In this document: one piece after another, positions 62,239-64,000 of the stretch
Numbering within the stretch: the stretch's first letter is position 1
Layout of the letters: each line of letters begins with the position of its first letter
From: Mucilaginibacter paludis DSM 18603
GTDB taxonomy: Bacteria > Bacteroidota > Bacteroidia > Sphingobacteriales > Sphingobacteriaceae
Assembly: GCF_000166195.2 (NCBI RefSeq)
Contig: NZ_CM001403.1
Coordinates: forward strand, 4,420,432 to 4,484,431
Direction of reading: 5' to 3'
Length of the DNA stretch: 64,000 nt
Program-made: the position numbers and the translations under genes
Notes under the pieces: model-generated
Told to the model about the DNA's origin: nothing
What the model saw: only the letters and a program-made list of their open reading frames with translations
The model's database searches: none

Positions 62239-64000
62239 ATGTGCGGAATTGTAGGTTATATAGGTTACAGGGATGCTTATCCTATTGTAATAAAAGGACT
62301 TCACAGGTTGGAGTACCGGGGGTACGACAGTGCCGGCGTTGCGCTGTTTGATACCGATTTAAAGGTTTACAAAAAAGCCGGTAAAGTTAGTGATCTTGAA
62401 AACTTTGTTAAAGACATTGATTTAAAAGGCAGGATAGGCATGGGCCACACGCGCTGGGCTACACACGGCGCCCCGAGCGACCGTAACTCGCACCCGCATT
62501 CATCCGGCGATCGTAAATTGACTATTATACATAATGGCATTATTGAGAACTACGCCGTAATAAAGGAGGCTTTAATAGCCGGCGGCCATGTGTTTAAAAG
62601 CGATACCGATACCGAAGTGTTGGTTCACCTGATTGAAAACATCCAAAATGAAACAGGCCTGGACCTGCGCGAAGCTGTACGTGTTGCACTTAACAAAGTT
62701 GTTGGTGCTTACGCCATAGTAATTATGAGCAGCGATGAACCAGATCAGCTAATAGCGGCGCGCAAAGGCAGCCCGTTGGTGATTGGGGTTGGTAAAGGCG
62801 AATACTTTGTAGCATCGGACGCTACACCGATAGTTGAGTATACCCGGAATGTGATCTATTTAAATGATAACGAAATAGCTTATATCCGCAAAGACGATCT
62901 GCTGGTTAAGAATATCGACAATACGATTCAAACGCCGTATATCCATGAGCTTGATATCAAGCTGGAAATGCTGGAGAAAGGCGGTTATGATCATTTTATG
63001 CTCAAAGAGATCTATGAGCAACCCCGTTCCATACGCGATTGTTTAAGAGGTAGGATATACCCCAAAACAGGTAAAGTACAGCTTGGCGGTATTAAAGAAT
63101 ATACCGAGAAGTTAAAAAACATTGACCGTATTATCATTGTGGCCTGCGGAACATCATGGCATGCCGGGCTGGTTGGCGAATACCTGATTGAGGAGTATGC
63201 ACGCATACCTGTTGAAGTAGAATATGCATCCGAATTTAGGTATCGCAACCCCATAATAACCGAAAAAGACCTGGTGATAGCCATATCGCAATCCGGCGAA
63301 ACCGCGGATACGATGGCCGCTATTGAACTGGCTAAAGAAAAAGGAGCAACCATTTTCGGAGTATGTAATGTGGTAGGTGCCTCTATACCAAGGGCCAGCC
63401 ACGCGGGTGTTTATACCCATGCGGGCCCCGAAATCGGTGTGGCCTCTACCAAAGCCTTCACTGCCCAAGTTACAGCGCTTACCCTGATTGCATTTTATGC
63501 CGCCCAGCAACGCGGTGCAATTACGCAAAGCAAACTGATTGAGTATCTTACTGAACTAAACGAAATACCTGAGCTGGTTGAACGCGCTTTGGAGTGCAAT
63601 GAGCAAGTTAAAAGCATAGCCGAAAAGTTTAAAGATAGCAACAATTGCTTGTTTTTAGGCCGCGGAAGCTCGTTCCCTGTTGCCTTGGAAGGTGCCCTGA
63701 AGCTGAAGGAAATCTCGTATATCCACGCAGAAGGTTACCCGGCTGCCGAGATGAAGCATGGCCCTATCGCCCTGATTGACGAGGAAATGCCGGTTGTGTT
63801 TATCGCCACCAAAAATTCCTCATACGAAAAAGTGGTGAGCAACATCCAGGAAGTAAAGGCGCGCAAAGGTAAGGTAATTGCCATTGTATCAGAGGGTGAC
63901 ATAGATGTAAAAGAAATGGCTGATTATGTGATCGAGATTCCACAAACCAATGAAGCCTTTGTTCCATTGATTGCCACTATACCATTACAATTATTGGCCT
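62239..64000 (+). CDS. glmS: Glutamine-fructose-6-phosphate aminotransferase (partial, runs off right edge)
   Basis: 587 complete codons are visible; about 25 more are expected. It starts MCGIVGYIGYRDA with the nucleophile Cys2 intact, unlike the asparagine-synthetase-like proteins at the other end of the window. The glutaminase domain (1-240) has GMGHTRWATHG and HNGIIENY. The two SIS sugar isomerase domains follow with ACGTSWHAG, ISQSGETADT and EVASTKAFTAQ-like (GVASTKAFTAQ). It makes glucosamine-6-phosphate, first step of UDP-GlcNAc synthesis for the cell wall. Confidence 0.97.
   Translation, partial: MCGIVGYIGYRDAYPIVIKGLHRLEYRGYDSAGVALFDTDLKVYKKAGKVSDLENFVKDIDLKGRIGMGHTRWATHGAPSDRNSHPHSSGDRKLTIIHNGIIENYAVIKEALIAGGHVFKSDTDTEVLVHLIENIQNETGLDLREAVRVALNKVVGAYAIVIMSSDEPDQLIAARKGSPLVIGVGKGEYFVASDATPIVEYTRNVIYLNDNEIAYIRKDDLLVKNIDNTIQTPYIHELDIKLEMLEKGGYDHFMLKEIYEQPRSIRDCLRGRIYPKTGKVQLGGIKEYTEKLKNIDRIIIVACGTSWHAGLVGEYLIEEYARIPVEVEYASEFRYRNPIITEKDLVIAISQSGETADTMAAIELAKEKGATIFGVCNVVGASIPRASHAGVYTHAGPEIGVASTKAFTAQVTALTLIAFYAAQQRGAITQSKLIEYLTELNEIPELVERALECNEQVKSIAEKFKDSNNCLFLGRGSSFPVALEGALKLKEISYIHAEGYPAAEMKHGPIALIDEEMPVVFIATKNSSYEKVVSNIQEVKARKGKVIAIVSEGDIDVKEMADYVIEIPQTNEAFVPLIATIPLQLLA

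Noticed and set aside
1..64000. CRISPR arrays, tRNA or rRNA genes
   Set aside because: No regular direct repeats with spacers and no tRNA or rRNA core sequences were noticed on either strand.

Overview
The window comes from a chromosome of the Bacteroidota, most likely family Sphingobacteriaceae (Mucilaginibacter/Pedobacter-like). The signs are a SusC/SusD pair, DUF3857, DUF4270 and DUF2723 proteins, a short primary sigma factor without region 1.1, moderate G+C, little use of Shine-Dalgarno sites, and a promoter of the TTG / TAnnTTTG type. The organism name is an inference from family content. No tRNA, rRNA, CRISPR array or prophage was seen.

Left end, 1-9130: a candidate ribosomally synthesised peptide (lasso-like RiPP) locus. 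It holds two paralogous cassettes of a formyltransferase plus an asparagine-synthetase-like cyclase whose glutaminase cysteine is lost. It also holds an HPr-kinase-like peptide kinase with an overlapping sulfotransferase gene, a 41-residue candidate precursor at 4210-4335 ending in a GPG-rich tail with C-terminal Ser, and three tandem phage tail-collar-domain proteins at the head of the same minus-strand run. Degenerate ISAs1 and IS630 transposases lie inside and beside it. The usual lasso leader-binding protein and leader peptidase are not in view. This is the most unusual part of the window.

9131-20168: an IS630 remnant, then the ileS / DksA-like / lspA operon, small secreted or membrane proteins, a palindromic REP/MITE-like element, an SDR dehydrogenase whose 5' end is perfectly duplicated in tandem (214 bp x 2), a metallophosphoesterase, and the primary sigma factor gene with a clear terminator.

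20169-37128: a large DUF2723 membrane protein, an outer-membrane-type protein, an XRE regulator with a likely operator, and a signalling set (CheB-CheR-PAS protein, PAS histidine kinase, divergent NarL-type regulator). Then come a LutB-like iron-sulfur protein, a Dabb protein and a two-gene DUF3857 operon.

37321-54318: a polysaccharide-utilisation-type locus (IPT/NHL lipoprotein, SusC, SusD, DUF1735 lipoprotein), queD, a UvrD-type helicase fused to an iron-sulfur nuclease domain, a GH51 arabinofuranosidase, an NHL-repeat lipoprotein and a DUF4920 protein.

54319-64000: mainly housekeeping genes. These are carB (without its allosteric domain), a MORN-like secreted protein, panD, panC, a one-domain glycogen-synthase-like protein, a DUF4270 lipoprotein and the start of glmS, which runs off the window. 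Degenerate 7-bp-period repeats flank carB on both sides and occur again downstream of the helicase gene.
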